DNA from: Desulfatitalea alkaliphila
GTDB taxonomy: Bacteria; Desulfobacterota; Desulfobacteria; Desulfobacterales; Desulfosarcinaceae
DNA: 64,000 nt
NCBI RefSeq assembly: GCF_022968795.1
Contig: NZ_JALJRB010000013.1
Location: forward strand, 56,292-120,291
Direction: 5' to 3'
Each line of letters starts with the position of its first letter. The first letter of the stretch is position 1. This document shows, piece after piece, positions 43,478 to 52,683 of this stretch. The notes under the pieces were generated by a model. The model saw only the letters and a program-made list of their open reading frames with translations, made no database searches and was not told where the DNA came from. The translations under genes and the position numbers were made by a program.

Positions 43478-44823
43478 GAAGTACCGTGATCCAGCTGAAA
43501 AAGTTTCGCAAAAAAGGCAACCGCCTCGACCCCCGGTTTTACCTTGGTGAGAAGACAGTAAAGACCATTACAAACGGTAACTACGACAGCTTCATCAAGT
43601 TGGGGGACCTGCTTGATTATTTTGCCGACGGCTCACGATTGACCTCATGTGAAGCAGGTATCCCGATGCTGCGTCTCAGCAATCTCGATGCATGCGATAT
43701 CCATTTTTCCGGGTTGAAATATGCGTCAATAGATAAGGCCGCCAAGTGGACGGCGGTAAAGCCTCAGGATGTGCTGTTCACTCAGGCTGCCGAACCTTTC
43801 AGGGCAGCGGTTATGCCCGAGGGGTTTGACGATATTACCGTGTCTTCCGAGATCACGGTCATGCGCCCGAAGTCGGCCGTTGTACCCGAATATCTGGCGG
43901 CCATACTGTCCGCACCCACCATGGGCAGGATTCTGAAAGATCTCGCCTACAGGCGGTCTGCCACAGCGTTAAGACGATTGCGCCTTAAAGATATTGCCGG
44001 AATTCCCATCCCGCTTCCGGGCCGAGAACTGCAAAACAAAATCAAGAAGGCTTATGACGATGCAGCACGCCTGAGCCAGGAGTCGGAAACAGAACTGTCT
44101 CAGATTGTACAGGCTGTCCACGCGGAGATCGATCGCAAGACACAGATGCAGATAACCATGCGCCAGTTCAAGATCCGGAAAACGGAATTGATTGGCCGAT
44201 GGGATGTTGCGTTTTGCGCAAATGAGGTGCTCCGGAAGCAGCTGCTGGAGAGTGGCAGCGTTACACATCTTCTTCAGGTAGCCAAAACGGTTCCATCAAC
44301 CTTGAAAGGGATTGACGAGGATGAACAGGTTTGCGCTGTGAAAGCCGAGCATATCAACGAAAACACCATGATGGTGGAAAGCGTGGAAACCTGCCGATTA
44401 TCCGACCTTTCACCCCGAATGAGGCAGCCGTTGAATCCCGGGGACGTGTTGATCTGCACAACGGGTAACGGAGAACAAGTGGCCTATCTGGATGAAAAGA
44501 CGGCGGCCGAAGACTGCAGGATTCTTGGAAGTGCCACGTTTACCGCTCTGCGCTTCACTGAAACGCCAAGGTATTTCACCATTGCCATGACTCACCCTAT
44601 TGTGCGGGCGCAATTGAACAGCCTTGCCACTGGGGCCGTGCAGCGTTTTATCAGCAAAAAGGATCTGGATTCGCTGCTGGTTCCCAAATTGTCGGTGATC
44701 TGGCGGGAAGATTTTGACAGTCGTGTCGCCCGGGCCTTCGAGAGAAGGCGTGAAGCCTTGACCGCAAAAGCCCATGTATTGGAGTTTGCTGAGCAGTTTT
44801 TACGGGAGGAAATGAAGCAATGA
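43474..44823 (+). CDS. Specificity (HsdS-like) protein 1
   Basis: 449 residues organised as two target-recognition domains separated and followed by helices. The first runs to the conserved end RLRLKDIAGIPIPLPGRELQNKIKKAYDDA, a type I S-subunit hallmark, and the second to ~residue 440 (FISKKDLDSLLVPKL...). It should read a bipartite DNA sequence on behalf of a methylase. Adjacent to, and overlapping, the degenerate methylase gene, which suggests that the two form a pair. Overlaps the next gene by four bases. Confidence 0.85.
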   Translation: MRSTVIQLKKFRKKGNRLDPRFYLGEKTVKTITNGNYDSFIKLGDLLDYFADGSRLTSCEAGIPMLRLSNLDACDIHFSGLKYASIDKAAKWTAVKPQDVLFTQAAEPFRAAVMPEGFDDITVSSEITVMRPKSAVVPEYLAAILSAPTMGRILKDLAYRRSATALRRLRLKDIAGIPIPLPGRELQNKIKKAYDDAARLSQESETELSQIVQAVHAEIDRKTQMQITMRQFKIRKTELIGRWDVAFCANEVLRKQLLESGSVTHLLQVAKTVPSTLKGIDEDEQVCAVKAEHINENTMMVESVETCRLSDLSPRMRQPLNPGDVLICTTGNGEQVAYLDEKTAAEDCRILGSATFTALRFTETPRYFTIAMTHPIVRAQLNSLATGAVQRFISKKDLDSLLVPKLSVIWREDFDSRVARAFERRREALTAKAHVLEFAEQFLREEMKQ

Positions 44824-45284
44824 GTATTGCATCCCAAATGATTGAATATCTAAACCGCGAAGGTGCCGCCACACCGGAGACCATTGCGGCTTCAATACCC
44901 GACCTGAATCAGTGCGGTGGTGCCGAACGCGCCCTGTTGTTGTTGCGGTTGAACCCGAAGTTTGAACGTATCGACAAGGAAGCCTCTTCACCAGCGGAAC
45001 CTTGCGACGGTTTTATGGTGAAGGAAGACGAAGTTCCTTATCTGGCCAGCTCCAAATGGACCACACGCGGCAGCGGAAAGTCCGATGAGGAGGTGATCCA
45101 TGATGCGGCGATCCAATACTTCAGGACAGTCGGAAAACAAGGCGATCTGATCAGCAATGTAGTTTCGGCGGTAACCCAAACAACCGGGCTAAGCGCACCG
45201 GCGGTGGAGCAGGCTTTACGGTCTCAGTTTATGACAATGAATACGAATGTTTTTAACCGGCCCAACCGGCAGGAGGATAGATAA
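44820..45284 (+). CDS. Small helical, possibly winged-helix protein
   Basis: 154 residues. Residues ~1-55 (SQMIEYLNREGAATPETIAASI ... LLLLRLNPKFERI, in parts) resemble a winged helix. The C-terminal ~75 residues are helical and end in a polar tail. It lies between specificity protein 1 and the intact methylase and overlaps neither by more than four bases. It could be a DNA-binding regulator or an adaptor of the methylase complex. Family not recognised. Confidence 0.6.
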   Translation: MSIASQMIEYLNREGAATPETIAASIPDLNQCGGAERALLLLRLNPKFERIDKEASSPAEPCDGFMVKEDEVPYLASSKWTTRGSGKSDEEVIHDAAIQYFRTVGKQGDLISNVVSAVTQTTGLSAPAVEQALRSQFMTMNTNVFNRPNRQEDR

Positions 45285-45286
45285 TT

Positions 45287-47284
45287 ATGGCTAAGAAAAA
45301 AGACAATGCACCGGGCAAGCTCCGGGGACAGGCCCGGGAGCAACTTGCCGAACTGGGTTACGAAAAACTTATTGAGGACTTCCAGCTGTTTGATCCGTTT
45401 GGCGACGGCAGCATGGATGCCACTGCGGATCTGGTGGCGATGGATGGTGACGAGCCGGTGATTCTTTTTGCGGCAGCAGATCCCGGCGATGCCGCCCGTC
45501 CTTCCATTCAGGATGACGCCAAGTTCAAAGCCGGGCTGGGTGCGGATGAAGGCAAGCCGTTCCGCTTTGTCTGGGTATGGGATGGCGACAATCATTTTGT
45601 CTTTGATCTGGAAAAAGACGCCCAGATTTCCGACCTGCCGCGCAAGGATTTATGGCGAGAGATTGCCAAGCCGATTTCCGATTCCCGTTCCCGTCTGCTT
45701 CAGGATCTTTCCGCTGAGTATCACCGTGGAGACTTCCGGGCGATCCAGCGCAAATTCGACCAGTTGCATGATGCCATTTACTCCCGGGGCGGCGTTAAGC
45801 CGACCAATGCGGCTATCGATGAACTGGGCAAACTTCTGTTTCTGCGCATTCATCTTGAAAAATCACCCCGCTACAAGATCAAGGACGGTGCTGGTAAGGG
45901 CAAGCTGTTCTCCGAGATCTACTCTTCCGAGTATGTAAAAAAGAATGGGAAGAAGGCTGTCATCGAACTGAAAGATGCCTTCAGGGAGATCAACAATCTG
46001 CCGCAGTACAATGCCAAGGACATTACCGGTGAAGTTCACACCATTTTTGCTTATGACGAGCCGCTGAAACTTGAAAACACCGATATCCTCGCCATGGCAA
46101 TCGATTCCATGGATCTGCGCGACCGCGATGGTCAGCCTATCCGTTTGTCAGTGCCGGACAAGGAACTGGTGGGTAATGGCGAACAGGCCCGGATGATGAG
46201 GGCGCATCTCATCCACGAAGACCTTCTTGGCTGGGCGTTCGATGTCTTCCTTCGCGGCAAATATGCCAGCAACGAGGGCTTGGCTACCTACCTGACCCCT
46301 TCACAGGTGGTTGAGTGCATGACCCACATGGTTTTCCATGACATCACCGATGCCGAGCTTTGGGCTCGCCGGGGTGATAAGGATCAGCAGGAGCGCTGGA
46401 GTCCCGGTAAAGATGAAAAAAATCTGCCCGCCTTTCTATGCGGGGATATCTGTTGTGGTACTGGCCGTTTTCTGGTGGGCGCACTACGCGAGATCAAAAA
46501 ACGCATTCTTGATGACAAGCATGTGGGTCACAGCGACGAAGACAAGCTGGCATGGCTTAGCCAGATGAAGCGCCACAGCTTCTTTGGGGCGGATCAGGCA
46601 GAAGGCAGCATCCAGAAGGCACGCATCAACATGCTGCTCTATGGAGAGGACCACAGCCAGCTGCTGAAAGTCGACGACTCCATTACGGATAACCATGTGG
46701 ATAAGCTGGTGGGTAAATTCGATCTGATTCTGACCAATCCGCCTTTCGGTTCTGGAAAGTATGATGATCCGGTTGGTATGGCCAAAATGCGCAAGGATGA
46801 ATTAGGTCTCGAACTTGGCTGGAAATGGAAGGCAGGTGATCGCAGCAAGAGAAAAGAACAAGATAAATCAGACCCAGCTGCGCTTTTTGTGGATCGCAAC
46901 CTGCAATTACTGAAGCCCGGTGGACGCCTCTTGATTGTCGTTCCGGACGGCATTCTCTGCAACTCGGGTGATGCCTATATCCGTGAATACATCATGGGAT
47001 CGAAAGATGATGAGACCGGCGAATTTTTAGGAGGTAAGGCTATCCTGAAAGCGGTTGTCAGCCTGCCTACGGAGACCTTTGCAATCTCAGGCACAGGCGC
47101 AAAGACCAGCTTCCTTTATCTGCAAAAGAAAAAGCATGCCTCTGAAAAACAGGGTTCGGTTTTTATGGGCGTTGCCAATCATGTTGGATATCTGAAAAAG
47201 GGCAAAACAGAAATGCCTGATCCCGCAGGTAATGACCTCGTCACTATTGCACACGAATATTCTAAGCTGGAGGGAACGAGATGA
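45287..47284 (+). CDS. N6-adenine DNA methyltransferase, HsdM-type
   Basis: 665 residues. Motif I, GDICCGTG, contains D387 and the Gly-rich SAM-binding turn to G393. Motif IV is NPPF at 484-487, so it should be catalytic. An N-terminal helical domain of ~330 residues precedes the Rossmann core, and the C-terminal part carries the usual SLPTETFAISGTGAKTSFLYL. Length exceeds the ~500 residues of many HsdM proteins. AGGAGG precedes the ATG. Followed by its own specificity protein (overlap ATGA), so it is the modification unit of the operon. Confidence 0.9.
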   Translation: MAKKKDNAPGKLRGQAREQLAELGYEKLIEDFQLFDPFGDGSMDATADLVAMDGDEPVILFAAADPGDAARPSIQDDAKFKAGLGADEGKPFRFVWVWDGDNHFVFDLEKDAQISDLPRKDLWREIAKPISDSRSRLLQDLSAEYHRGDFRAIQRKFDQLHDAIYSRGGVKPTNAAIDELGKLLFLRIHLEKSPRYKIKDGAGKGKLFSEIYSSEYVKKNGKKAVIELKDAFREINNLPQYNAKDITGEVHTIFAYDEPLKLENTDILAMAIDSMDLRDRDGQPIRLSVPDKELVGNGEQARMMRAHLIHEDLLGWAFDVFLRGKYASNEGLATYLTPSQVVECMTHMVFHDITDAELWARRGDKDQQERWSPGKDEKNLPAFLCGDICCGTGRFLVGALREIKKRILDDKHVGHSDEDKLAWLSQMKRHSFFGADQAEGSIQKARINMLLYGEDHSQLLKVDDSITDNHVDKLVGKFDLILTNPPFGSGKYDDPVGMAKMRKDELGLELGWKWKAGDRSKRKEQDKSDPAALFVDRNLQLLKPGGRLLIVVPDGILCNSGDAYIREYIMGSKDDETGEFLGGKAILKAVVSLPTETFAISGTGAKTSFLYLQKKKHASEKQGSVFMGVANHVGYLKKGKTEMPDPAGNDLVTIAHEYSKLEGTR

Positions 47285-48753
47285 GTCATATCTTAAGAAC
47301 AGCACCTTCCTGTGCGGTTGTCCCTCCCGAGGAAATAAAGGGCAGGATTGATGCGTCCTATTATGATGAAAGATACAACGATTTAGATAAGGAGTTGAGT
47401 AGGTTTCGCAGTAATCAAAAAGTGCTACTGGGTGATCTTTTAGATTCTCCAAGGAGAATTCTATATCAAAAAACCACGACTTTTGAGCAACCAAATATTC
47501 CTGATGAAGCAATTCCGTTCATCTCAGGAGTTGATTTAGATGGCGATACAATGAGTATCAATTGGAGTCGGGTTAAATATGTCGAAAGCTGGATGGCTGA
47601 TAGATACCCAAAAGGAAAACTATTTTCTGGAGCTCTTTTAATAAAGGTTAAGGGGCCAAATCAACACACTGTCTATGTGTCCGAAAATAATAGGTTAGCC
47701 TTAGTAAGCGGAACAGTTTTCTTTTCTAAAACAAAAGGCTGTGATCCCTATTATTTAACTAGCTACCTATCGAGTAAATCTGGGGTCAAGTGGAGGTCTC
47801 GGTTAAGAACAAATACAACCGTGGAATTTATCGGCAATGAAGAATTGCGTAACGTACCAGTTTTATTGCCGGATGAGAAGGTTCAGCGATTTATTGGGAA
47901 ACAGCTGAAGCTTGCTGAAGAATGCAGACGAAGAGCTGATGCACTCCTTAAAGAAGCAAATCAGATGTTTGACCAAAAACTTCTAACAAGCTCATTTGCC
48001 GCATCGAATGAAAAATCAAATTTTATTGACCTAAATCGATTACAGGAGCGCATCGCCGCAGAATTCTATTTGCCAAAATATTATCAGATTAATTCACACT
48101 TCACACAAATAGGTTTACGAACAATTGATTTTGGTTCTGCCTGTGAAAGCATATTCCGTTCTTCGACTCCCAAGCGTAGCGATGCAGGGAATATTCCTTG
48201 CTTATTAACAACAGATATAAAGCCCTACAAAATATCACATACACAAGCTGCAATAAAAATAGAACCAAACATCTATCGAAATCATGTCGGCAAGCTCCAG
48301 GCAAAGGATATAGTCTACTCTTCAATCTGCTCACCTCATGGTGATGCCGCAATCGTTTTGCCTCACTGGGGAAAAATGTCTGCGGGAGGAGATGTTACCG
48401 TTATAAGGGCAAATGATGATTTCCATCCGGGATATCTTTGCCTGTTCTTGAATTCTATTTTCGGTCGTATGCAAAGTGAACGATATTCACGAGGAAGCGT
48501 GCAAAGGCGCGTATATCCAGATGATATAGAGTCCTTCAGTCTTCCCCATCTAAGCAAAGATGAGCAGAATCAGATTGGTAGAAGAGTTATTCAATTTCAA
48601 ATTTTGTGTGAGAAGTCCTTCGAGATTTCAAGCCAAGCAAAAGAAGCAACGGACAAATTGGTTAAGGGCCATTTAGATACCGACGCCATCCTGTCTGGCA
48701 AACTCAAAGCCCCGACTTGGGAAAATATCGAAAAAGAACTGGAGGGCATTTAA
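47281..48753 (+). CDS. Specificity (HsdS-like) protein 2, A+T-rich
   Basis: 490 residues with the two-TRD plan. The first repeat ends at FIGNEELRNVPVLLPDEKVQRFIGKQLKLAEECRRRAD and the second at DDIESFSLPHLSKDEQNQIG (in parts), each followed by a helix. The gene is visibly richer in A+T than its neighbours, with codons such as TTA, ATA and AGA that are rare elsewhere here, so it was probably exchanged recently, as expected for target-specificity genes. It would direct the intact methylase upstream. Confidence 0.88.
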   Translation: MSHILRTAPSCAVVPPEEIKGRIDASYYDERYNDLDKELSRFRSNQKVLLGDLLDSPRRILYQKTTTFEQPNIPDEAIPFISGVDLDGDTMSINWSRVKYVESWMADRYPKGKLFSGALLIKVKGPNQHTVYVSENNRLALVSGTVFFSKTKGCDPYYLTSYLSSKSGVKWRSRLRTNTTVEFIGNEELRNVPVLLPDEKVQRFIGKQLKLAEECRRRADALLKEANQMFDQKLLTSSFAASNEKSNFIDLNRLQERIAAEFYLPKYYQINSHFTQIGLRTIDFGSACESIFRSSTPKRSDAGNIPCLLTTDIKPYKISHTQAAIKIEPNIYRNHVGKLQAKDIVYSSICSPHGDAAIVLPHWGKMSAGGDVTVIRANDDFHPGYLCLFLNSIFGRMQSERYSRGSVQRRVYPDDIESFSLPHLSKDEQNQIGRRVIQFQILCEKSFEISSQAKEATDKLVKGHLDTDAILSGKLKAPTWENIEKELEGI

Positions 48754-48755
48754 TC

Positions 48756-49217
48756 ATGCAGATACTCGGGATACGCACCGCTTCAACCTGTGTCCGATAC
48801 GCCATTGTTGAATGGGATGGTCAGACAGCCTCGTTGGTTAATTCCGCCGCTGAGAACAAACTGGATTTTCCGGCAGACTGTCAGGAGATACCTCAAAAGC
48901 TGCAATGGCTTTATTCAGAGCTTGAGCGGCTATACAGGATGTATCCCGATATTTCCAAAGTTGCCATCAAGATGAACCAGTTCGGAACAGAAAAGATGGC
49001 GAACCGTTTTTCAACCCACATGGATGGCGTTGTCATGCTGTCCGCCCTTCAGAATGGGAAAACGGCCCACACCTTCCTGTATGCAAACATGCAGCAAGGC
49101 ATGAGCTCCAAAAAAGTCCAGGCATTTGCCGAAGACAATGTGGGACGTTCAGATAAATACTGGAATGCGCAAATGGCTGATGCCGTGGCTGCCGCATGGA
49201 CCGGGAGGGATAAATAA
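48756..49217 (+). CDS. RNase H/RuvC-like fold protein, catalytic Asp missing
   Basis: 153 residues beginning MQILGIRTASTCVRYAIVEWDG. The first strand has the form of a RuvC/RNase H-like hydrolase (usually ILGIDxS), but the catalytic Asp is Arg. The C-terminal NAQMADAVAAAW recalls the closing helix with Asp of RuvC-like proteins. The DUF3010-like families have the same shape. Whether it is a nuclease is doubtful. The ATG at 48756 follows GGAGGGC; an in-frame upstream extension overlaps the specificity gene and is rejected. One-base overlap with the kinase (TAATG). Confidence 0.55.
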   Translation: MQILGIRTASTCVRYAIVEWDGQTASLVNSAAENKLDFPADCQEIPQKLQWLYSELERLYRMYPDISKVAIKMNQFGTEKMANRFSTHMDGVVMLSALQNGKTAHTFLYANMQQGMSSKKVQAFAEDNVGRSDKYWNAQMADAVAAAWTGRDK

Positions 49218-50284
49218 TGCAGCAGCGAGTGCAGATCAATCCCGGGCAGACCATTTATAAGTATGTCCTCCAACAGTCCATCGGAGGCGGTGGCTTTGGT
49301 GATGTATGGTTGGCCCACGATCGGACCATTTCCAGGGATGTTGCAGTAAAAGTGCTGGCCCAAGGGGTAGCGATTGACGAGCGCCTTCAGGAGGCTCGGA
49401 TCGGGAACCATTTGGATCATGCCAATCTGGTGAAAATGCACTATGCGGATGTGGTTCAGCACAACGGAACCGACCTTGTCATTATCGCCATGGATTACCA
49501 TGCAAACGGGTCCATCCTCTCCGGGGTCAATTCAGGGAATTTTATGCCGCTTCCTGAGGTGATTCGCTTCATGGCCGACATTCTGCGGGGACTGGAATAT
49601 CTGCACGAACTGAACCTCTATCACAACGATATTAAGCCAAAAAACATCCTTATCGGAGATGCCAACCAAGGGGTGTTGACCGATTATGGCATCACTTGTC
49701 ACTCACCGAGTGGGCAGCCGGTTCAGCCAAGGAGTGCATACAAACTGCACATTGCTCCGGAAGTGCTTAATTCCAATCAGATCAATGTGCAGACGGATAT
49801 TTATCAGGTGGGTTTGACTGCATTCCGCTTACTGAATGGTATTGGTCACATCCGCGACAAATTCAATGCCTTGGGTCAGGGAGACTACTATCAGCTGGTG
49901 AAGGATGGAAAAGTCGTTCAGACCAGTGATTACCAGCCTTTCGTACCCCGGAATCTTAAAACTGTTATCAATAAGGCGGTCCATGTAGATCCCGCCAGCA
50001 GGTATCAGTCCGCCGTTGAAATGCGCCGTGCCTTGGAACGGTTGAGTTACCCGGGTTACTGGACAACCGATCCTTGCGGAGCCTTCATAGGTCATAACGA
50101 GCGCTATGAATACCGCTTTGAAGAACAGGCGTTGACGGCCAAATCATTTGAGTTCTCAACTTACAAAAAGTTCAAAGGCTCCGGCCGCGAGACCAAGGTT
50201 TCAGCCTACTCCGGTAAAAATCTTACACGGAAACAAACAGACGATTTGAAAAGAAAATTTATGCAATGGGTGGTGACGGGATGA
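49217..50284 (+). CDS. Serine/threonine protein kinase 1
   Basis: 355 residues. Kinase motifs: Gly-rich loop IGGGGFGDVW at 22-31, K45 in VAVK, catalytic HNDIKPKN with D138, and DYG (instead of DFG) at 156-158; an APE-like triplet is at APEV. The R of HRD is Asn, as in many bacterial non-RD kinases. Kinase lobe ends near residue 275, leaving ~80 residues with a basic tail (STYKKFKGSGRETKVSAYSGK). No transmembrane segment, so cytosolic. Together with the second kinase at 61067 this suggests a phosphorylation step in the system. Confidence 0.93.
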   Translation: MQQRVQINPGQTIYKYVLQQSIGGGGFGDVWLAHDRTISRDVAVKVLAQGVAIDERLQEARIGNHLDHANLVKMHYADVVQHNGTDLVIIAMDYHANGSILSGVNSGNFMPLPEVIRFMADILRGLEYLHELNLYHNDIKPKNILIGDANQGVLTDYGITCHSPSGQPVQPRSAYKLHIAPEVLNSNQINVQTDIYQVGLTAFRLLNGIGHIRDKFNALGQGDYYQLVKDGKVVQTSDYQPFVPRNLKTVINKAVHVDPASRYQSAVEMRRALERLSYPGYWTTDPCGAFIGHNERYEYRFEEQALTAKSFEFSTYKKFKGSGRETKVSAYSGKNLTRKQTDDLKRKFMQWVVTG

Positions 50285-51519
50285 AGCACGATATGACCCA
50301 TTTGAATACACCAAAGATGCTTCAGAGCGCACAGGCCCTGATTGATCACCTCATCACATGGGGCGAGGTCACCCGCTTTGAACTGAGCGGTTTTGCCGGT
50401 GCTCAGGAGTGGATTACGACCTTCGAAAACGCAGGTATTCTGCATACAGCGACCACCGATATCTGGAGCCTTTCACCCGAATTTTGGAGCTTGCTCCGGG
50501 AAGAGTCGGAGAAAGCCGTCCGCATCGCATTGTTTCAGGTCCCGGAATATCGTGGCTATCTGATTTCTATTCTTGCCGAAGGTGCTGCATCCGCTGCCAA
50601 GCAGGGACTGAATGATGAGGTTGAAAAATGGTCCGGCGATGAGCTGCTGCCGTTCCTCTCAGCTATAAACCGGATGCTGAACGAAATTGAAACCGACGGG
50701 AAACGGATCATCGATCAGAAGGCGGATCAGATACCCACTCTGTTTGCATCGCTTTCCGAAAGGCAGAACAACTGGGACAACTGGAACCAGACTTTGCTGG
50801 GCAGAACGGCCCGGCCGCAGGACCTCTTTGATTTTGTTTTGAAGCGCTTTGTGCCTTATGCCATGCCGGAGCCGTGCAAAACCCACGGACGCACCCCGGC
50901 ACTCCTGCCGATCCTCCCCTTGGTGGATGCTGACGGCAATGCACAGTTTATGAATCTGGTTCCGGCACCATGGAATGTCAGCCGATCGGATATTCAAAGC
51001 GGCATCGCGCTCTTTGATGAATATGGAAAGCCAATGAGTGAAATGGGGACAGCTGACGCTGCCCGGAATGCGTTGCAGGATGCTCTGATTGAACAGCCCT
51101 TTTACAAGGCCGTGACCCAGCTGGCGATTAATCATTACCGGGCAAAGACCGCTTTTTCACCGAGCTTCGAATTGGTTTTACAACCCGGAGCCGGGTTGTC
51201 CGGTGTGGCGCTGTTTTATGAAACACGGAAAATGGGATTACTGAAAGACTGGTTGCCGCCGCTGGTTCAATGCCAGGAGTGTTTTGCCGCCAGACCGCTG
51301 GAGGAGGAACAGGTTGCAAATATGATGGAGAACCTGCTGGCTCTGGACATTCTGGAACAGGCCGATGACAACCTCGTTCTTCATGAAGATTTCCAGTCCA
51401 CCTTGATGGCAGGACGGCTTCGTTCCGTGTTTCGGCCCGGCAAGTCTTTGCAGGACCGCATGATTGAAGCGGTCAGAAAACATTTACAAAAAAATCAACC
51501 GCAGGAGGTGAATACATGA
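50281..51519 (+). CDS. Unknown operon protein A
   Basis: 412 residues, mixed helix and strand, soluble, without recognised domain. N-terminal ~70 residues (LIDHLITWGEVTRFELSGF) look like a winged-helix unit. A Cys pair (CQEC near residue 325) is present. The start ATG 50281 overlaps the kinase stop; a shorter upstream extension is not needed. Being coupled to the kinase and to the next gene, it could be a kinase substrate or adaptor. Family unknown. Confidence 0.6.
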   Translation: MKHDMTHLNTPKMLQSAQALIDHLITWGEVTRFELSGFAGAQEWITTFENAGILHTATTDIWSLSPEFWSLLREESEKAVRIALFQVPEYRGYLISILAEGAASAAKQGLNDEVEKWSGDELLPFLSAINRMLNEIETDGKRIIDQKADQIPTLFASLSERQNNWDNWNQTLLGRTARPQDLFDFVLKRFVPYAMPEPCKTHGRTPALLPILPLVDADGNAQFMNLVPAPWNVSRSDIQSGIALFDEYGKPMSEMGTADAARNALQDALIEQPFYKAVTQLAINHYRAKTAFSPSFELVLQPGAGLSGVALFYETRKMGLLKDWLPPLVQCQECFAARPLEEEQVANMMENLLALDILEQADDNLVLHEDFQSTLMAGRLRSVFRPGKSLQDRMIEAVRKHLQKNQPQEVNT

Positions 51520-52682
51520 GTCAGATAAAAGACACCTCCTCGAAGGTAGCATTACCAAAACTATTTCTGTGGAGTGACCCGACAAGGTATCAGGAATACC
51601 CGGAGGCTCTCGCCCGGGCGGAAGAAGGCCGTGTTTATACACGACAGGAGATCGAGCAGGAGCTGTTCGATATCACGCCGACCCTGACCTTCAAGAAAGA
51701 TGGTAAACCTCGAGGACGTGGAACGGATGGTATTGTCAACGCCATGGGCTTCGAGCGTTTCGGCCAGAGGCTGTGTGTAAACGGGCTCGATCTTATCCAG
51801 AAAACAGACCACGGTTTTGTGGTTTCTGAGGCAGGATTGGAGCTGGGAAACACCTACAAGAATAGCGCTGAGTCAGATGAGTGGCTTCATTTGCTGGCAA
51901 AAAATCTTCTGCTCCGGGAACCAAGAACACGACTTCTGATTGGGCTGATGCTCAAGGGCTGGCTGCTGCAGGTGGACGTGTTCAACAAATTCCCCAAGAG
52001 TCAGATGTCATTTATAGGGCCGGAACAGGCCAGACTGGATATCACCTCCAAGGACTGTCTACAGTTCAATGCTCTGCTCTCAGACCATGCGGAATTGGCA
52101 TTGGGTCCCTTATGGATTGCCGAACTGTCGGAACACGGCTTGAGCCTGCCCATTGAATGGTGTGGCATACGTGTCGACCAGCCCTCCATTAAGGATCTCT
52201 CCTCTGCCATTAAAAAGAGTTTCGGGTTGCTCTTCTATATCGGAATTTTCAGTGATGAAGGCAATGGTTGGGCCGTTGATACGGATCACGTGGGCCTGAT
52301 GCTCGGTCACGATGTCCTTGAATCATTCGGCGTTTCGGCTTCCGGTGGCCACGGCAAGTCAAAGGATGAGCTCTTTCTTGAGGCATTACTGCAAACCATG
52401 GACAGCGAAGGATACGCTATCGCCAGCGCCCTTGCGGATAAATTTGGAGAGCTTTGCCAGACCCCGGTTGAAGAGCGGGAAGAGGCTCTGGACCAGTTTG
52501 CCCGTGAATCCATGTATGACGACCGTCTGGTCATTGAATCCTATCACACTGGCCAGCCCCGGATGGGACGCGGCTTGTTCGGTGACAGTAACTGCCGTCG
52601 CCTGAAAATCGAATTTACACCGTCCGCAAGAGGGACGGTTATCGGAATTAAAACGAATAACAACCTCGCGGAGGAACAGTAA
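51516..52682 (+). CDS. Unknown operon protein B
   Basis: 388 residues, soluble, no recognised domain. ATG 51516 overlaps the previous stop and has GCAGGAGGTG upstream, a strong ribosome site. Features: acidic-basic alternation near the N-terminus with KKDGKPRGRGTDG (possible DNA contact), and a C-terminal half beginning SASGGHGKSKDE. The latter superficially resembles a P-loop (GGHGKS) but lacks a Walker B, so I do not call it an ATPase. Followed one base later by the 1354-residue ATPase. Confidence 0.6.
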   Translation: MSQIKDTSSKVALPKLFLWSDPTRYQEYPEALARAEEGRVYTRQEIEQELFDITPTLTFKKDGKPRGRGTDGIVNAMGFERFGQRLCVNGLDLIQKTDHGFVVSEAGLELGNTYKNSAESDEWLHLLAKNLLLREPRTRLLIGLMLKGWLLQVDVFNKFPKSQMSFIGPEQARLDITSKDCLQFNALLSDHAELALGPLWIAELSEHGLSLPIEWCGIRVDQPSIKDLSSAIKKSFGLLFYIGIFSDEGNGWAVDTDHVGLMLGHDVLESFGVSASGGHGKSKDELFLEALLQTMDSEGYAIASALADKFGELCQTPVEEREEALDQFARESMYDDRLVIESYHTGQPRMGRGLFGDSNCRRLKIEFTPSARGTVIGIKTNNNLAEEQ

Positions 52683-52683
52683 A

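Noticed and set aside
48717..49217. Longer 166-residue form of the RuvC-like protein
   Set aside because: It would overlap the specificity gene by 37 bases and lacks a ribosome site; ATG 48756 follows GGAGGGC and is adjacent to the stop.
51516..52682. GGHGKS in the 388-residue protein as a Walker A
   Set aside because: The loop lies in the C-terminal half after SASGG, with no following Walker B and no fitting alpha/beta pattern.
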